Source: G963674835 sp963674835
GTDB taxonomy: Bacteria > Planctomycetota > Planctomycetia > Pirellulales > Thermoguttaceae
Assembly: GCA_963674835.2 (NCBI GenBank)
Contig: CAXXKC010000003.1
Coordinates: 310,001 to 374,000, forward strand
Direction of reading: 5' to 3'
Length of the DNA: 64,000 bases
Under the pieces are notes generated by a model. That model was given only the letters and a program-made list of their open reading frames with translations. It was not told where the DNA came from and made no database searches. The translations under genes were made by a program, and so were the position numbers. How positions within the stretch are numbered: the first letter of the stretch is position 1; each line of letters starts with the position of its first letter. This document shows positions 34,370 to 43,558 of this stretch, piece by piece.

Positions 34370-34578
34370 TCATCCACTCCCCCTCCACCACCTTCTACCT
34401 GACCCACCCCGAAGCCCATCGCCTCCTCGAAGAACTCGAAATGGCACTCGCCCACCCCGAAGGCGATGTCATCGTCGTCGCCGACACGGAGATGCCTGTT
34501 GATGAGGCGTGGGAGTTGCAGGAGACGCTCCGGAGGTCGCTCAAGCCGACTCGGAATTGGGTGAGGTTTGGGTTTTGA
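34366..34578 (+). CDS. Small hypothetical protein, coupled
   Basis: 70 residues, GTG start overlapping the previous stop (GTGA). Reads FYLTHPEAHRLLEELEMALA then VIVVADTEMPVDEAWELQET. No family recognised. Overlap indicates translational coupling to the winged-helix gene. Confidence 0.55.
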   Translation: MIIHSPSTTFYLTHPEAHRLLEELEMALAHPEGDVIVVADTEMPVDEAWELQETLRRSLKPTRNWVRFGF

Positions 34579-34702
34579 GGGGAACATCGCCGTCATCACA
34601 CGACGGCTGGCGGAAACCACGCACTGACAGGGCAACGATGCTCATTCCCACCCATTGCGTCCGTTGTCGGCAGGCGGGATAATGCTGGTAGGAGATGACG
34701 CC

Positions 34703-34909
34703 ATGGACAGCAAAGTGAAGGCTGAGATTCGGAAACTGAGGCAGAAGTGGTTTCCGCGTTGGGTGATCATCGACGACGGCACCAAGTCGTCGAAAGAGCG
34801 GAGATTCTGGAATGGACAGGGCTGGGTAGAGGGACTACGGGGTGCGATGCTCTTCGCCGACAAGGATGCCGTTCTGAACGAATTGATAGCGATCCATTTC
34901 ATCGGTTAG
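34703..34909 (+). CDS. Small hypothetical protein, paralog 1
   Basis: 68 residues from ATG 34703, preceded by GGAG. Reads KWFPRWVIIDDGTKS then WNGQGWVEGLRGAMLFADKD. It is clearly related to the protein at 36507, and the two flank the histidine kinase. Function unknown. Confidence 0.55.
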   Translation: MDSKVKAEIRKLRQKWFPRWVIIDDGTKSSKERRFWNGQGWVEGLRGAMLFADKDAVLNELIAIHFIG

Positions 34910-35103
34910 CCGGTCCCCTCATCGTCCAAAAGCCTCTCTCTGGCTTTTGCCACCAGAGTAACTTGGGCAGTCGGCGGGCTTTCCCTGCCAGTGGGATTGG
35001 GCAAGCCGTGGCTTGCTTTCCATGCAATTTCCTTTCCCATAATGTGCCTGATCGGCTACAATGCTCACGATCATACGGAGTGCCCCCGTACCGAGGATGT
35101 ATC

Positions 35104-36288
35104 ATGTCCTCTTCGATGCCAGATACCTACTTTGCTCCAGCCGCCAGGGACGCGCCCGGCGAATTTGCCCGAAAGGCGTGGATCATCGATCAGTTCCCGC
35201 TTCTGACGGAGGCACTCGACGCCGTGCCCGTCATGACGATGATCCTCAACGGCAACCGCCAGATCGTGGCGGCAAACTCAGCGGTCTACCAAGCCCTCGG
35301 TGCCATCGCCGAAGACGTTATTCAGCAGCGCCCCGGCGAAGCCGTGGGTTGTATTCGTGCGAAGGAAGGTCCGGGCGGGTGTGGCACGAGTAAACACTGC
35401 GTCACTTGCGGAGCCGTCCATGCCATCCTGGAGAGCCAGGAACAGAATGCCCCCGTTACAGAGGAATGCCGGATTCTGGTCGAGACGCCCTTTGGGGCAG
35501 CCCCGCTCGATCTGAAGGTCACTGCCACACCGAGAGTCATCGAGGAGGAGCGGTTCATCGTCGTCGTTCTGGAAGACATCAGCCAGCCGAAGCGACTCGC
35601 CGTTCTCCAGAGAATCTTCTTTCACGATCTGCTGAACACAGCAGGGTGCGTTTTCAGCTACGTCGAACACTTGTCCCGTAATCATCGGGAAGTTGAGACG
35701 ATCAGTGAAGCACTCCTGGAAGTGAGCGACCACTTGATTGAGGAGATCAAGGCACAACGGGACCTCATGTCCGCAGAATCAGGCGACTTGGAAGTCGCGA
35801 GGACGCCGGTCGTGTGCCAACGAGTTCTCGGCACGGTTCGGCAGGAGTTCTTGCAGAACCCTGTCGCTACTCAACGGACCATCGAGATTCAAGATGCCTG
35901 GGATGGCACCATCACCACCGATCGGAAGTTGGTACTGCGAGTTCTGCGAAACATGCTGAAGAATGCCCTGGAGGCAACGCCCCCAGGTGGAGTCGTGACT
36001 CTGCGATGCGTGGAGATGGGCAAACACGTCGTGTTCACTGTACACAATTCCGGGGTGATGTCACCGGAAGTCCAGCTTCAGGTCTTTCAGCGGTCCTTCA
36101 GCACCAAGGGACATCCAGGCAGGGGCATTGGCACCTACAGCGTGAAACTGCTTGGGGAACGCTACCTGGGCGGTCGGGTCGAGTTCGAAAGTCAAGCCGG
36201 GGAGGGCACAACTTTTAGTTTGACTCTGCCGAAGGAGGTCCCGACCGAAGCTGACGGGCGAAAGAGCAGAGATTCTTCGCCCCCGTGA
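35104..36288 (+). CDS. PAS-domain sensor histidine kinase with Cys cluster
   Basis: 394 residues. A PAS-like domain (30-160) includes four Cys in GCIRAKEGPGGCGTSKHCV-TCGA (positions 83, 93, 99, 102), spaced as in metal or iron-sulfur sites. The phospho-acceptor motif is FFHDLLN (His174). The ATPase domain has NMLKNALEA (N box), FTVHNSG (G1) and GRGIGTYSVKLL (G2). No membrane helix, so the sensor is cytoplasmic. The start follows GAGG at good spacing. No response regulator is adjacent, so the partner lies elsewhere. Confidence 0.8.
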   Translation: MSSSMPDTYFAPAARDAPGEFARKAWIIDQFPLLTEALDAVPVMTMILNGNRQIVAANSAVYQALGAIAEDVIQQRPGEAVGCIRAKEGPGGCGTSKHCVTCGAVHAILESQEQNAPVTEECRILVETPFGAAPLDLKVTATPRVIEEERFIVVVLEDISQPKRLAVLQRIFFHDLLNTAGCVFSYVEHLSRNHREVETISEALLEVSDHLIEEIKAQRDLMSAESGDLEVARTPVVCQRVLGTVRQEFLQNPVATQRTIEIQDAWDGTITTDRKLVLRVLRNMLKNALEATPPGGVVTLRCVEMGKHVVFTVHNSGVMSPEVQLQVFQRSFSTKGHPGRGIGTYSVKLLGERYLGGRVEFESQAGEGTTFSLTLPKEVPTEADGRKSRDSSPP

Positions 36289-36506
36289 TCCTGATGGACT
36301 TTGACAACAGGCGACTTCAACCGGACCGAAGTCCCTACCCGAGGTTCCTTTCCGACCCAGGTGTCTCACTCAGGACGACGGCTTCGGCACGCTTTCCTGT
36401 CCCTCCAATTCCTTTCTTCTGAACATCCGTCCCGCGCGGACACCTTCAAGCGACCTATAATGGCTTTAGCTGATGGTCCATTCTGCCCCATACAGCCGGT
36501 AGCCAT

Positions 36507-36707
36507 ATGACCGAAAAGGTAAAGCCCGAAATCCTGATGGTCAGGCGGGAGCCGTTCCCGCGATGCGTGATCATCGACGGAATCGCACACGACGTGCCAA
36601 AGGTATGGACCGGAAGGGGATGGACGACGGAGTTGCGTAAGGCGATGCTCTTCGCCGATGACAAAGCCCTGAAAGAGGAACTGACGACGATCCATCGTCG
36701 CAGTTAG
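36507..36707 (+). CDS. Small hypothetical protein, paralog 2
   Basis: 66 residues. FPRCVIIDGIAHDVPKVWTG then RGWTTELRKAMLFADDKALK parallels the protein at 34703, with conserved VIID, W-G-W and AMLFAD. No function known. Confidence 0.55.
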   Translation: MTEKVKPEILMVRREPFPRCVIIDGIAHDVPKVWTGRGWTTELRKAMLFADDKALKEELTTIHRRS

Positions 36708-37026
36708 CCGTTTCCCTCGTCGTCCAAGAGCCCCGCTCTGGCTCGGCAGTCTCGGACATCACCCCCGATGAGACCGGGGATTTTGTTCCCTCGCCCCCGC
36801 ACGCCCGCGTTTGGCGAATCTCGCGAGATTTTGAGACCGTCGCCATAACCTCTTCTTGCCCATAGAGTTCCGAGGTCTCACTTCCCCTCGGTCTCAATTC
36901 CTGGTCCGAGATTCTGGCTCCCGTCGTCTCAAATCTCACTGCGATCTCCGAAACGCCCGCCTCGGATTCTGGGAGACCCGAAAGGCAAGTCGTTCCAATT
37001 CACCCCTGTTCAACGAGGAGAACGAC
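36708..37026. other. Intergenic region before ardC
   Basis: Holds a 14-bp perfect palindrome (AATCTCGCGAGATT) near 36818. GTCTCA or its complement TGAGAC occurs several times between about 36769 and 36932. The first GGAGACC leader is at 36972. Likely promoter/operator DNA for the ardC array, not proven. Confidence 0.45.
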
Positions 37027-37953
37027 ATGCCTTCCCAACAGCAAATCCGCGAGTCCATCACCAGTACCATTATCGAGGCACTTCGGAACGGAAATCTTCC
37101 GCCCTGGAGGCAACCCTGGGTTGGACGAGCCAATACCGGACTGCCGACGAACATCATCAGCAACAACCGGTACCACGGCATCAACGTCCTGCTGCTCCAG
37201 CTTCACCAAATGCGTTTCCAATTCTCGTCGAAGTTCTTCGGGACGTTCAACCAGTGGCACCGTCTTGCTGGTCGGATCAAACCTCGCCCCAGCGATGTTC
37301 CGCCTGGGGAGTGGGGATGCCAGTGTGTCTTCTACAAGCCCATCACCAAGATCGAGCGGAACGACAAGGGCGAAGAGGTCGAAGTTGAGTATCCGTTGCT
37401 CCGCACCTTCACCGTCTTTTCCGTCGAGCAGGTCGTTGGCGCACATCTGGACCGGTTCCGAGCTAGCGACGTAGTCGCCAACGCAGACTTCATCGACTAC
37501 GAACCCGCCGAAAACGCCATCACAGCAACAGGGGCAGACGTTCGCCTCGGTGGAGACCACGCATTCTACCGGAAGCCGAATCCGCACGGCGACGGCGATT
37601 TCATCTGCTGTCCGCACAAGCATCGCTTTCCGCAAGAAAAGGAGTTCTACGCCGCGCTCCTGCACGAGTTAGCCCACTGGTCCGAGACACGGCTGGACTG
37701 GCAGGGAAGCTACGCCGAGGGCGAACTCCGGGCGGAAATGGCGGCGTGCTTTGCCCTGACGGAACTCGGTGTTCCGCAGAGTGATGATATTTCCAATGCG
37801 AGTGCATATTTGGCGACTTGGTTAGAGTCGATGGCACGGGACCCGAAATACATTTTCAAAGCCAGTTCCGACGCCAGCAAGGCGGTTGACTTCCTCTTGT
37901 CGTTCAACCGAAGCGAGGAAGCCGAAGAAGCGGAACCTGCAATCGCCGAATAA
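37027..37953 (+). CDS. ardC: ArdC-type antirestriction protein
   Basis: 308 residues. An N-terminal single-strand DNA-binding domain (about 1-130; IIEALRNGNLPPWRQPW, NNRYHGINVLLL) is joined to a zincin metalloprotease-like domain with HELAHW (213-218) and the downstream Glu in GELRAEMAACF. ArdC proteins protect incoming single-stranded mobile DNA from restriction. GAGGAG precedes the start; an upstream open frame exists but lacks one. It heads the leader-linked gene array, fitting an early-expressed anti-defence role. Not fused to other domains. Confidence 0.85.
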   Translation: MPSQQQIRESITSTIIEALRNGNLPPWRQPWVGRANTGLPTNIISNNRYHGINVLLLQLHQMRFQFSSKFFGTFNQWHRLAGRIKPRPSDVPPGEWGCQCVFYKPITKIERNDKGEEVEVEYPLLRTFTVFSVEQVVGAHLDRFRASDVVANADFIDYEPAENAITATGADVRLGGDHAFYRKPNPHGDGDFICCPHKHRFPQEKEFYAALLHELAHWSETRLDWQGSYAEGELRAEMAACFALTELGVPQSDDISNASAYLATWLESMARDPKYIFKASSDASKAVDFLLSFNRSEEAEEAEPAIAE

Positions 37954-38061
37954 TCGGCTCGGGGGTGGCGGGGTGGCGGATGGATTCGCCGCCCCGCTTT
38001 GGTCTGCGATGGAGACCTGACATGTCGGCATGAGCAACTTCACCACGACCAGGAGCCAATC

Positions 38062-38667
38062 ATGAACCTGGGCGAACTGACCTTAGAAGAAGCGGCACGA
38101 ACAGCCGCAGGGAACTGGCAGAACTTCCACTGCTTCTGGTGGCACAGGATAGGAGACCTGGAAGACCCGCAGGACTGGACCATCATCTACACACACCATC
38201 GTGACTCCACCCTTCTCGATCAAAGCAACGCGGAGTTCATCGACAAAACCCTCCAATCCTTCACCGATGGCGACGATCCCGACGTTCATCCCGAACATCA
38301 TTCCCACTGGGCAGTGGGCTGGATCGACGGCTACGCCATCCGTGTCTTCCGCGACGGCGAAATCACCTCGGCGTTCCGCAGGTATCACGAGATCGCGACC
38401 AGGCTCGCCGATTACCCCATCCTGGATGAAGAGGACTATTCCCACAGGGAAACCGAAGCGACCCTCACAAACCTCACTGACGCCGCTTGGAAGTTGAAGA
38501 ACGACTACGACCTGCCCGACGACTGGGAGACCGACGTGTATCGCTGGCTTTCCGACCATGATCCTTCCACCGTGGAAAACACCGACGATCAAGGCGGGTA
38601 TCCCAGCGAAGACCAACTCCGCGCCGCTTTCGAGGCGTTGGGATACACGAACTTCGCGGTGGCGTGA
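38062..38667 (+). CDS. Acidic hypothetical protein of mobile elements
   Basis: 201 residues, very acidic. Conserved-looking stretches are DWTIIYTHHRDSTLLDQSNA, HSHWAVGWIDGYAIRVFRDG and DYPILDEEDYSHRE. Similar proteins are, from memory, common on plasmids and islands near ArdC genes; no activity is known. Start follows CCAGGAGCC and the second GGAGACC leader. No signal peptide. Confidence 0.6.
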   Translation: MNLGELTLEEAARTAAGNWQNFHCFWWHRIGDLEDPQDWTIIYTHHRDSTLLDQSNAEFIDKTLQSFTDGDDPDVHPEHHSHWAVGWIDGYAIRVFRDGEITSAFRRYHEIATRLADYPILDEEDYSHRETEATLTNLTDAAWKLKNDYDLPDDWETDVYRWLSDHDPSTVENTDDQGGYPSEDQLRAAFEALGYTNFAVA

Positions 38668-38755
38668 GTCGTGGGAAATGGGGTGGTTGAGCATGACGTT
38701 CACCGCCCCGTAGGAGACCTGAAAGAGGAGCAGGACGAACACACGAGGTCAAATC

Positions 38756-39112
38756 ATGGCAAAGCAAGACCCAATTATCCAACAACAGCACGACGACTAC
38801 TGGCAGGCGGTTACCGACGTAGCGGAGCAAATCGTCGCCGAGGTGCAAGACGCCGATCTCGACGAAGATCGGGACGAGTTTCTTCACCGACTACTGCACG
38901 AGAACACGGACGACCATGACTACGTGGTGCGGGACGATCTCCAGATTCAGACATTGCAGTACTCCCAGCACCCGTGCGCCGCCCTGTTCAACGGAACGTT
39001 GCTGGGCGAGCGATTCCGACCCGGTGATTCCTTCCCCTTCGCCTCGTTTGCGGCTGAGGCGTTTGAGATGGACGTGGCGGTGAAGGTGCGGGAACTGCTG
39101 GGCGAGGAGTGA
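38756..39112 (+). CDS. Acidic hypothetical protein
   Basis: 118 residues, strongly acidic, reading IIQQQHDDYWQAVTDVAEQI and DHDYVVRDDLQIQTLQYSQH. No family recognised. Between GGAGACC leaders 3 and 4. Its size and charge would suit a DNA-mimic, but nothing in the sequence proves that. Confidence 0.55.
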   Translation: MAKQDPIIQQQHDDYWQAVTDVAEQIVAEVQDADLDEDRDEFLHRLLHENTDDHDYVVRDDLQIQTLQYSQHPCAALFNGTLLGERFRPGDSFPFASFAAEAFEMDVAVKVRELLGEE

Positions 39113-39170
39113 CATTTGATAGGAGACCTGAAAGGAAATCAGGACGAACACAGGACACGGGAGCAAAGCA

Positions 39171-40091
39171 ATGGACGATCATCACGACGCCACTTTCCAA
39201 GAAGCCGAAAACGAACTCCCCACTCTGGAGAAGAAACAGAATCTGTTGGCGCACCATGTGAGGATGGTGGCGAGAAAGTTGAGTCACGCTCTGTTCATCT
39301 TCGGGAGTCAGGGCGGTTTGGGAAAATCGCGGACGGTCCTGAAAGCTCTGGACGACGAGGGCATCGAGCCGCTGCTGGTCAATTCCCACATCACCCCTTT
39401 GTCATTGTTCAGCTTGCTTTTTCAGTATCGCGACGATGCGGTCATCGTCTTCGACGACGTGGACAGCATGTTCTCCAGCATGGCTCACTTGGGACTGCTC
39501 CGCTCGGCACTTTGGGGGTCGCCCCGAATCGTGACCTACGGCAGTTCCCAACTTCCCAGAGACTTGCCTCCTCGCTTCGAGACCACCGCCAGATTCATTT
39601 TCGCCGCCAACGTCATCCCCAAGAAGAACGATGCCTTCGGGGCGATGTTGTCAAGATGCGACATCTATGAGTTGAGCGCCACGAACTCCGAAGTGATCGA
39701 CCTGATGCGATCAGTTTCTGCCAACGGGTTCCGAGGTATCACGCCCGAGGAGTGCGCAATGGTGATCGACTTCATCAGCGACAATTCAGAAGACCTGCAA
39801 CTCTCCATGCGGCTCCTGGGACCATCGTTGCGGAAGTTGGTGTATGCCCGTCAGGAGAATCTGGACTGGAGACCGCTCGTTCAATCACAACTCCGAACTC
39901 TCGGCAGGAAACAAACGATCACCAAACAACTCGACGGCAAATCCCAGGACAGCAAAGTCCTTCGAGAAGCCTTGAAGCAACACCCCGACTCGGTGAAGGA
40001 CCAGCAGGCATTTTTCTGTGCGAAAACGGGCAAGAGCCGTGCGAGCTTCTACCGCGTTCTCTCGCGCCACAAGGACGAACTTGGCGAGTAG
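39171..40091 (+). CDS. AAA-type ATPase
   Basis: 306 residues with Walker A FGSQGGLGKSRT (44-55) and Walker B AVIVFDDVD (90-98). A sensor-like segment FIFAANVIPKK lies near residue 145. The C-terminus (QAFFCAKTGKSRASFYRVLS) looks like a helix-turn-helix. Single-domain ATPases of this type serve in plasmid or phage DNA replication or transposition. It is the only clear energy-using enzyme of the array. Preceded by leader 4. Confidence 0.7.
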   Translation: MDDHHDATFQEAENELPTLEKKQNLLAHHVRMVARKLSHALFIFGSQGGLGKSRTVLKALDDEGIEPLLVNSHITPLSLFSLLFQYRDDAVIVFDDVDSMFSSMAHLGLLRSALWGSPRIVTYGSSQLPRDLPPRFETTARFIFAANVIPKKNDAFGAMLSRCDIYELSATNSEVIDLMRSVSANGFRGITPEECAMVIDFISDNSEDLQLSMRLLGPSLRKLVYARQENLDWRPLVQSQLRTLGRKQTITKQLDGKSQDSKVLREALKQHPDSVKDQQAFFCAKTGKSRASFYRVLSRHKDELGE

Positions 40092-40136
40092 GAGACCGCA
40101 AAGACGGTCATCCTCGACATCCCCAGGAGCACGACC

Positions 40137-40460
40137 ATGAACCAACAGGACATCCTGAACCGCTACCCTCGACTCGTCGCCCATCTGATTTGTGCATCCC
40201 TCGGCTACTTCACACCCGAGGGTGCAGCCAACGCCATCGCCGCGCACAAGCGAGGTGAGCCATTCTGCTGCGAATGGTACTGCGATTGGGCAGCGAAGGG
40301 CAAGATTTCGGTACTCGAAGTCGGCGTGAGAGCCATTCGCAAAGCGGTCCACTTCCGCCACCATCACAAGGGCGTGATGGCTGACTACCGACACGCGAAG
40401 GCACTCGTGGATCACGTTCGACAGGGTGGTGAAGGTCCTGTGTTCGCCTCCTGGTTCTAA
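40137..40460 (+). CDS. Hypothetical protein
   Basis: 107 residues, helical, with several Cys and aromatic residues (PFCCEWYCDWAAKGKISVLE). Start follows CCAGGAGCACGACC. No family recognised. Preceded by leader 5. Confidence 0.55.
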   Translation: MNQQDILNRYPRLVAHLICASLGYFTPEGAANAIAAHKRGEPFCCEWYCDWAAKGKISVLEVGVRAIRKAVHFRHHHKGVMADYRHAKALVDHVRQGGEGPVFASWF

Positions 40461-40500
40461 CGGGAGACCAGCAAACAATCCATGCACGAGGAGGAACGAC

Positions 40501-40905
40501 GTGTGTGCCATCACCGCAAGTGGAAACCTGAACGGACACGACCTGACCGATATTGCCGTACTGAATCCTGGCGACTGGTTCGGGAAGGCGTGGCTCATCG
40601 AAATCGGCGGGAGTTACTTCCCGTTGTTCCTCGTCATCGAGGCAGACAGCATCAACGATGCCATCGACGAACTCGCCGACAACGAGAAATACGGTCATCT
40701 GATCACGGTGGATGATGCCGATCTCGACGACTATCCCGAAGATGATCGCCACTACGGACCGTCAGGACAGGTTCTCGACCTGGATCACCTGATGATTCAC
40801 GGGCAAGAGGGTGTCGAATGTCCCTGGAAGTGCCGTTACTTCGGCGAGGAACTGCCCGACGAAGGCACGCTCCCCACCGATTATTGGCAGAGGGAGGAGG
40901 AATAG
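40501..40905 (+). CDS. Acidic hypothetical protein
   Basis: 134 residues from GTG 40501, just after GAGGAGGAACGAC. The frame is also open upstream, but no ribosome site favours an earlier start. Strongly acidic (DINDAIDELADNEKYG-like, DDADLDDYPEDDRHYG). No family recognised. Preceded by leader 6. Confidence 0.55.
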   Translation: MCAITASGNLNGHDLTDIAVLNPGDWFGKAWLIEIGGSYFPLFLVIEADSINDAIDELADNEKYGHLITVDDADLDDYPEDDRHYGPSGQVLDLDHLMIHGQEGVECPWKCRYFGEELPDEGTLPTDYWQREEE

Positions 40906-40945
40906 GAGACCGGAGATCGCTTCCGTGACGGGTAACGTGTACTGA

Positions 40946-41734
40946 ATGGGCATGATCGTGAAAGCCATCAACATCCTTCGCCACTACTCGCACCAGACTC
41001 ACCCCGAACGGGCGGACGACGCACTCGCCGTCCTCGCAACAATTTCGGACGACATCATCCCTGTCCTCCTGGAAGCCCTCAACGAGGAGGATCGCTACGT
41101 CCGAATCCTTGCTTTGGAAATGCTGGACGCAATTCCGCCTGACGGCAGAGCGTTGCCTGCGATCATCAATGCCCTGGGAGACCCTGATCGGACCGTGCGA
41201 GTCTGTGCGATTGGTCCATTGGTGAAGTTTGGGGCAAGGGCGAAGGCGGCTGCTTCGATCCTCCGCAAATGGCTCGACATCCCCGACGATGATTGGATCG
41301 TCATCGTCGCGGCTGGGGCAATCGCACGGGTCGATCCAGGGCAAACCGAGGAGATGGTTGACTTGTTGATCGCAAACATCGAGAAATGTCCGCCAAGCGC
41401 AGTGGAACGAATCGGTGATCTCGGTCCTGCTGCCATTTCCGCCGTCCCGATCCTGATGAATCTGCTTCATCACGAATGGTCAGGGGTGAGGCTGTCGGCG
41501 GCGGAGGCGATCTACAAAATCACCGGCGATCCGGAGGACTGCTTATCGGTCAGTAGGAACCTTCTGATCGCTGACGAGTGGCTCGACAGGGTTATTGGGG
41601 CGGAATCGCTCGGATCGCTTGGGAGGATCGCAGTCGAGGCGTTGCCCGATCTTCGGTTGCTGTTGTTCGACGAGGATTCCATCGTGCGATCCACGGCAGA
41701 GAAGGCGATATCGCAAATCGAAGCCGACATCTGA
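40946..41734 (+). CDS. HEAT-repeat protein
   Basis: 262 residues forming about six alpha-helical HEAT-like repeats (IIPVLLEALNEEDRYVRILA, ALPAIINALGDPDRTVRVCA, AVPILMNLLHHEWSGVRLSA, LPDLRLLLFDEDSIVRSTA). Such superhelices bind proteins or DNA. No ribosome-binding site is obvious next to the ATG. Preceded by leader 7. Confidence 0.65.
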   Translation: MGMIVKAINILRHYSHQTHPERADDALAVLATISDDIIPVLLEALNEEDRYVRILALEMLDAIPPDGRALPAIINALGDPDRTVRVCAIGPLVKFGARAKAAASILRKWLDIPDDDWIVIVAAGAIARVDPGQTEEMVDLLIANIEKCPPSAVERIGDLGPAAISAVPILMNLLHHEWSGVRLSAAEAIYKITGDPEDCLSVSRNLLIADEWLDRVIGAESLGSLGRIAVEALPDLRLLLFDEDSIVRSTAEKAISQIEADI

Positions 41735-41857
41735 TCGGTGACGTTCTCCCTCCCGCTCTTCCGTCATCTGCGTGATTCCCATACGCCGGGTCCGATCCTT
41801 CGGGAGACCTGACAGGACGGCATGGCAATTCCATCACGAACCACAAGGAGAAATGTC

Positions 41858-42151
41858 ATGCCACGTCCGAAGTTCAGCCTCGGTCAAGTGGTCGCCACGC
41901 CCGGCGCGCTCCACGCTCTCCAGGAAGCCGGTCAGAGTCCCAGTTTCTTTCTTGAGAAGCATGTTGTCGGTGACTGGGGTTGTCTTGACGCCGACGACCG
42001 AGACCTCAATGACAAAGCCGTGGTCGAGGGCGACCGACTCCTATCGGCATACAAGACGCTTCGTGGGGAGAAAATCTGGATCATTACGGAAGCCGAAGAT
42101 GACGCTGGTATCCGATCCGCCACAACGATCTTGCTGCCGCGCGAGTATTGA
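41858..42151 (+). CDS. Hypothetical protein
   Basis: 97 residues from ATG 41858, preceded by ACAAGGAG. Reads FSLGQVVATPGALHALQEAG then FFLEKHVVGDWGCLDADDRD. It resembles plasmid-borne small proteins of unknown function often found near ArdC. Preceded by leader 8. Confidence 0.55.
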   Translation: MPRPKFSLGQVVATPGALHALQEAGQSPSFFLEKHVVGDWGCLDADDRDLNDKAVVEGDRLLSAYKTLRGEKIWIITEAEDDAGIRSATTILLPREY

Positions 42152-42217
42152 TTTCATCCAGCCGTCTCAACGGGAGACCTGCGAGACCATCATGTCCCAA
42201 ACACAAAGGAGCAAAAC

Positions 42218-42643
42218 ATGGGCTGGCTTTTTACGAGAGGCAGCACGCGGAAGGAACTGATCGCGGAGCAGACAAGGAACTGGACAGCGGCTGGACCAGA
42301 AGGCACGACGGTCATCACGACCTGCCTCGCCCGTTGCTACCGTGGCGGAGCTTTCAGCGGCGTCCTGTGGGCAGTCTGGGAACGGACTTTCACGAGGAAC
42401 GGCGAGGCGGTGCAACCGACCGAGCGGTGGATCGCATGCGACTTACTGCGATACAAGCGGGATTTTGGGTGGGGTAGCAAGGGCATGGACGAGGTCATGC
42501 ATCCATTCTACTACTCCTGCCCGTTGAAGTATCTCGCCCTCGTTCCCATCGAAACCTACGGCGGCTGCAAGGAATGGCGGGAGGGTGTGCGGCAGTATCA
42601 CGCGAGACAGCGTGAGACGCGGCGGCGAGCCGTTCGGGCGTAA
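42218..42643 (+). CDS. Hypothetical protein, DUF6927-like
   Basis: 141 residues. MGWLFTRGSTRKELIAEQ, CLARCYRGGAFSGVLWAVWE and HPFYYSCPLKYLALVP match, from memory, the plasmid-associated DUF6927 pattern. Start follows ACAAAGGAGC. Preceded by leader 9. Function unknown. Confidence 0.6.
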   Translation: MGWLFTRGSTRKELIAEQTRNWTAAGPEGTTVITTCLARCYRGGAFSGVLWAVWERTFTRNGEAVQPTERWIACDLLRYKRDFGWGSKGMDEVMHPFYYSCPLKYLALVPIETYGGCKEWREGVRQYHARQRETRRRAVRA

Positions 42644-42679
42644 TCCAGGAGACCAGGAATACGGCAAGAGGAGAACTCC

Positions 42680-42934
42680 ATGCCCAAGTATCGCATTGAC
42701 CAGTACGAACTCCACTACGCCACTTATGAGGTGGACGCCGAGAGCGAAGCCGAGGCGATTCTCGTGGTGTTCAACGGCGGAGCCGAAGTCATCGACACGG
42801 GCTACATCGAGGTTACCGACGATTTCGGCATGCCTGCCGACGAGCATCGGGAACTGGCTGAGGCACTTCGGACCAGGGGAATCAGCGTCAGCGATGTGAT
42901 TCCGTCCGTTCGCAGTGTCGAGAAGGTGGAGTGA
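42680..42934 (+). CDS. Acidic hypothetical protein
   Basis: 84 residues, acidic, reading YRIDQYELHYATYEVDAESE then AEAILVVFNGGAEVIDTGYI. Start follows AAGAGGAG. No family recognised. Preceded by leader 10. Confidence 0.55.
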   Translation: MPKYRIDQYELHYATYEVDAESEAEAILVVFNGGAEVIDTGYIEVTDDFGMPADEHRELAEALRTRGISVSDVIPSVRSVEKVE

Positions 42935-42983
42935 CCAGGGGAGACCCGAAACAGAATCATCCTCAAACCCAAAGGAGAAAACC

Positions 42984-43229
42984 ATGTCCGATCCAACAGA
43001 ACCCCTCCGTCGCGAACGTTTGGCGGAGATCAACGCCGAGCCGGGAAGCCGGGAGGCGCTGGAAGCCCAGTATGGTCAGGTGTGGGATACCGGCGAACTG
43101 ACGACCGACTACCAGGTCCTCGGCTTCAGTGCGCCTCTAGTGGTGGTCAAACGGAGGTCGGACGGTGTTCGGGGGTCGCTGGAGTTCCAGCACAGCCCCC
43201 GGTTCTACTTTTCGTTCCGCCCAGCATGA
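42984..43229 (+). CDS. Hypothetical protein, small
   Basis: 81 residues from ATG 42984, preceded by AAAGGAG. Reads EPLRRERLAEINAEPGSREA and DYQVLGFSAPLVVVKRRSDG. No family recognised. Preceded by leader 11. A strong hairpin follows (43239-43276). Confidence 0.55.
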   Translation: MSDPTEPLRRERLAEINAEPGSREALEAQYGQVWDTGELTTDYQVLGFSAPLVVVKRRSDGVRGSLEFQHSPRFYFSFRPA

Positions 43230-43238
43230 GAGACGGTT

Positions 43239-43276
43239 CGGGTGGGGCTACCCAGGTGCCGAGGTAGCCCCGCCCG
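43239..43276 (+). terminator. GC-rich hairpin after the small-gene array
   Basis: 14-bp arms CGGGTGGGGCTACC and GGTAGCCCCGCCCG (one G:T) around a 10-base loop, without a clear U-tract. It may weaken read-through toward the resolvase. Confidence 0.5.
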
Positions 43277-43435
43277 TTCCTTTGGAGACCCGCATGAGAA
43301 CTGGGTGCGACAAAAAGGGTCGCCCCAAACCAGCCTGAGAAATCCCCGTGATTTCCAGCACCTCGAAGGAGACCAGCCAGCGACAGAAAGGCTTTACCCT
43401 ACTTCGCCTCCTCGATGGGGCAAGCGAGCGACGAA

Positions 43436-43520
43436 CTGTAACGAGTCAGTATCCGCCAGAAATGCCCCAACGGACCATCGAATACACGGCATTTCTGCGA
43501 GACGAACCTGTAACGGGTCA
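43436..43520. promoter_or_regulatory. Possible res site upstream of the resolvase
   Basis: Near-identical direct repeats CTGTAACGAGTCA (43436) and CTGTAACGGGTCA (43508) surround a dyad AGAAATGCC (43458) / GGCATTTCT (43488). Serine resolvases act at clustered dyads next to their gene, so this is a candidate recombination site. The architecture is not a textbook match. Confidence 0.35.
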
Positions 43521-43558
43521 TGCAAAAACGACACTTTACATTCTGGGGTCGTCGGACC

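Noticed and set aside
36769..36932. GTCTCA repeats as iterons or operators
   Set aside because: Six-base words with uneven spacing are too weak to claim; mentioned only in the intergenic entry.
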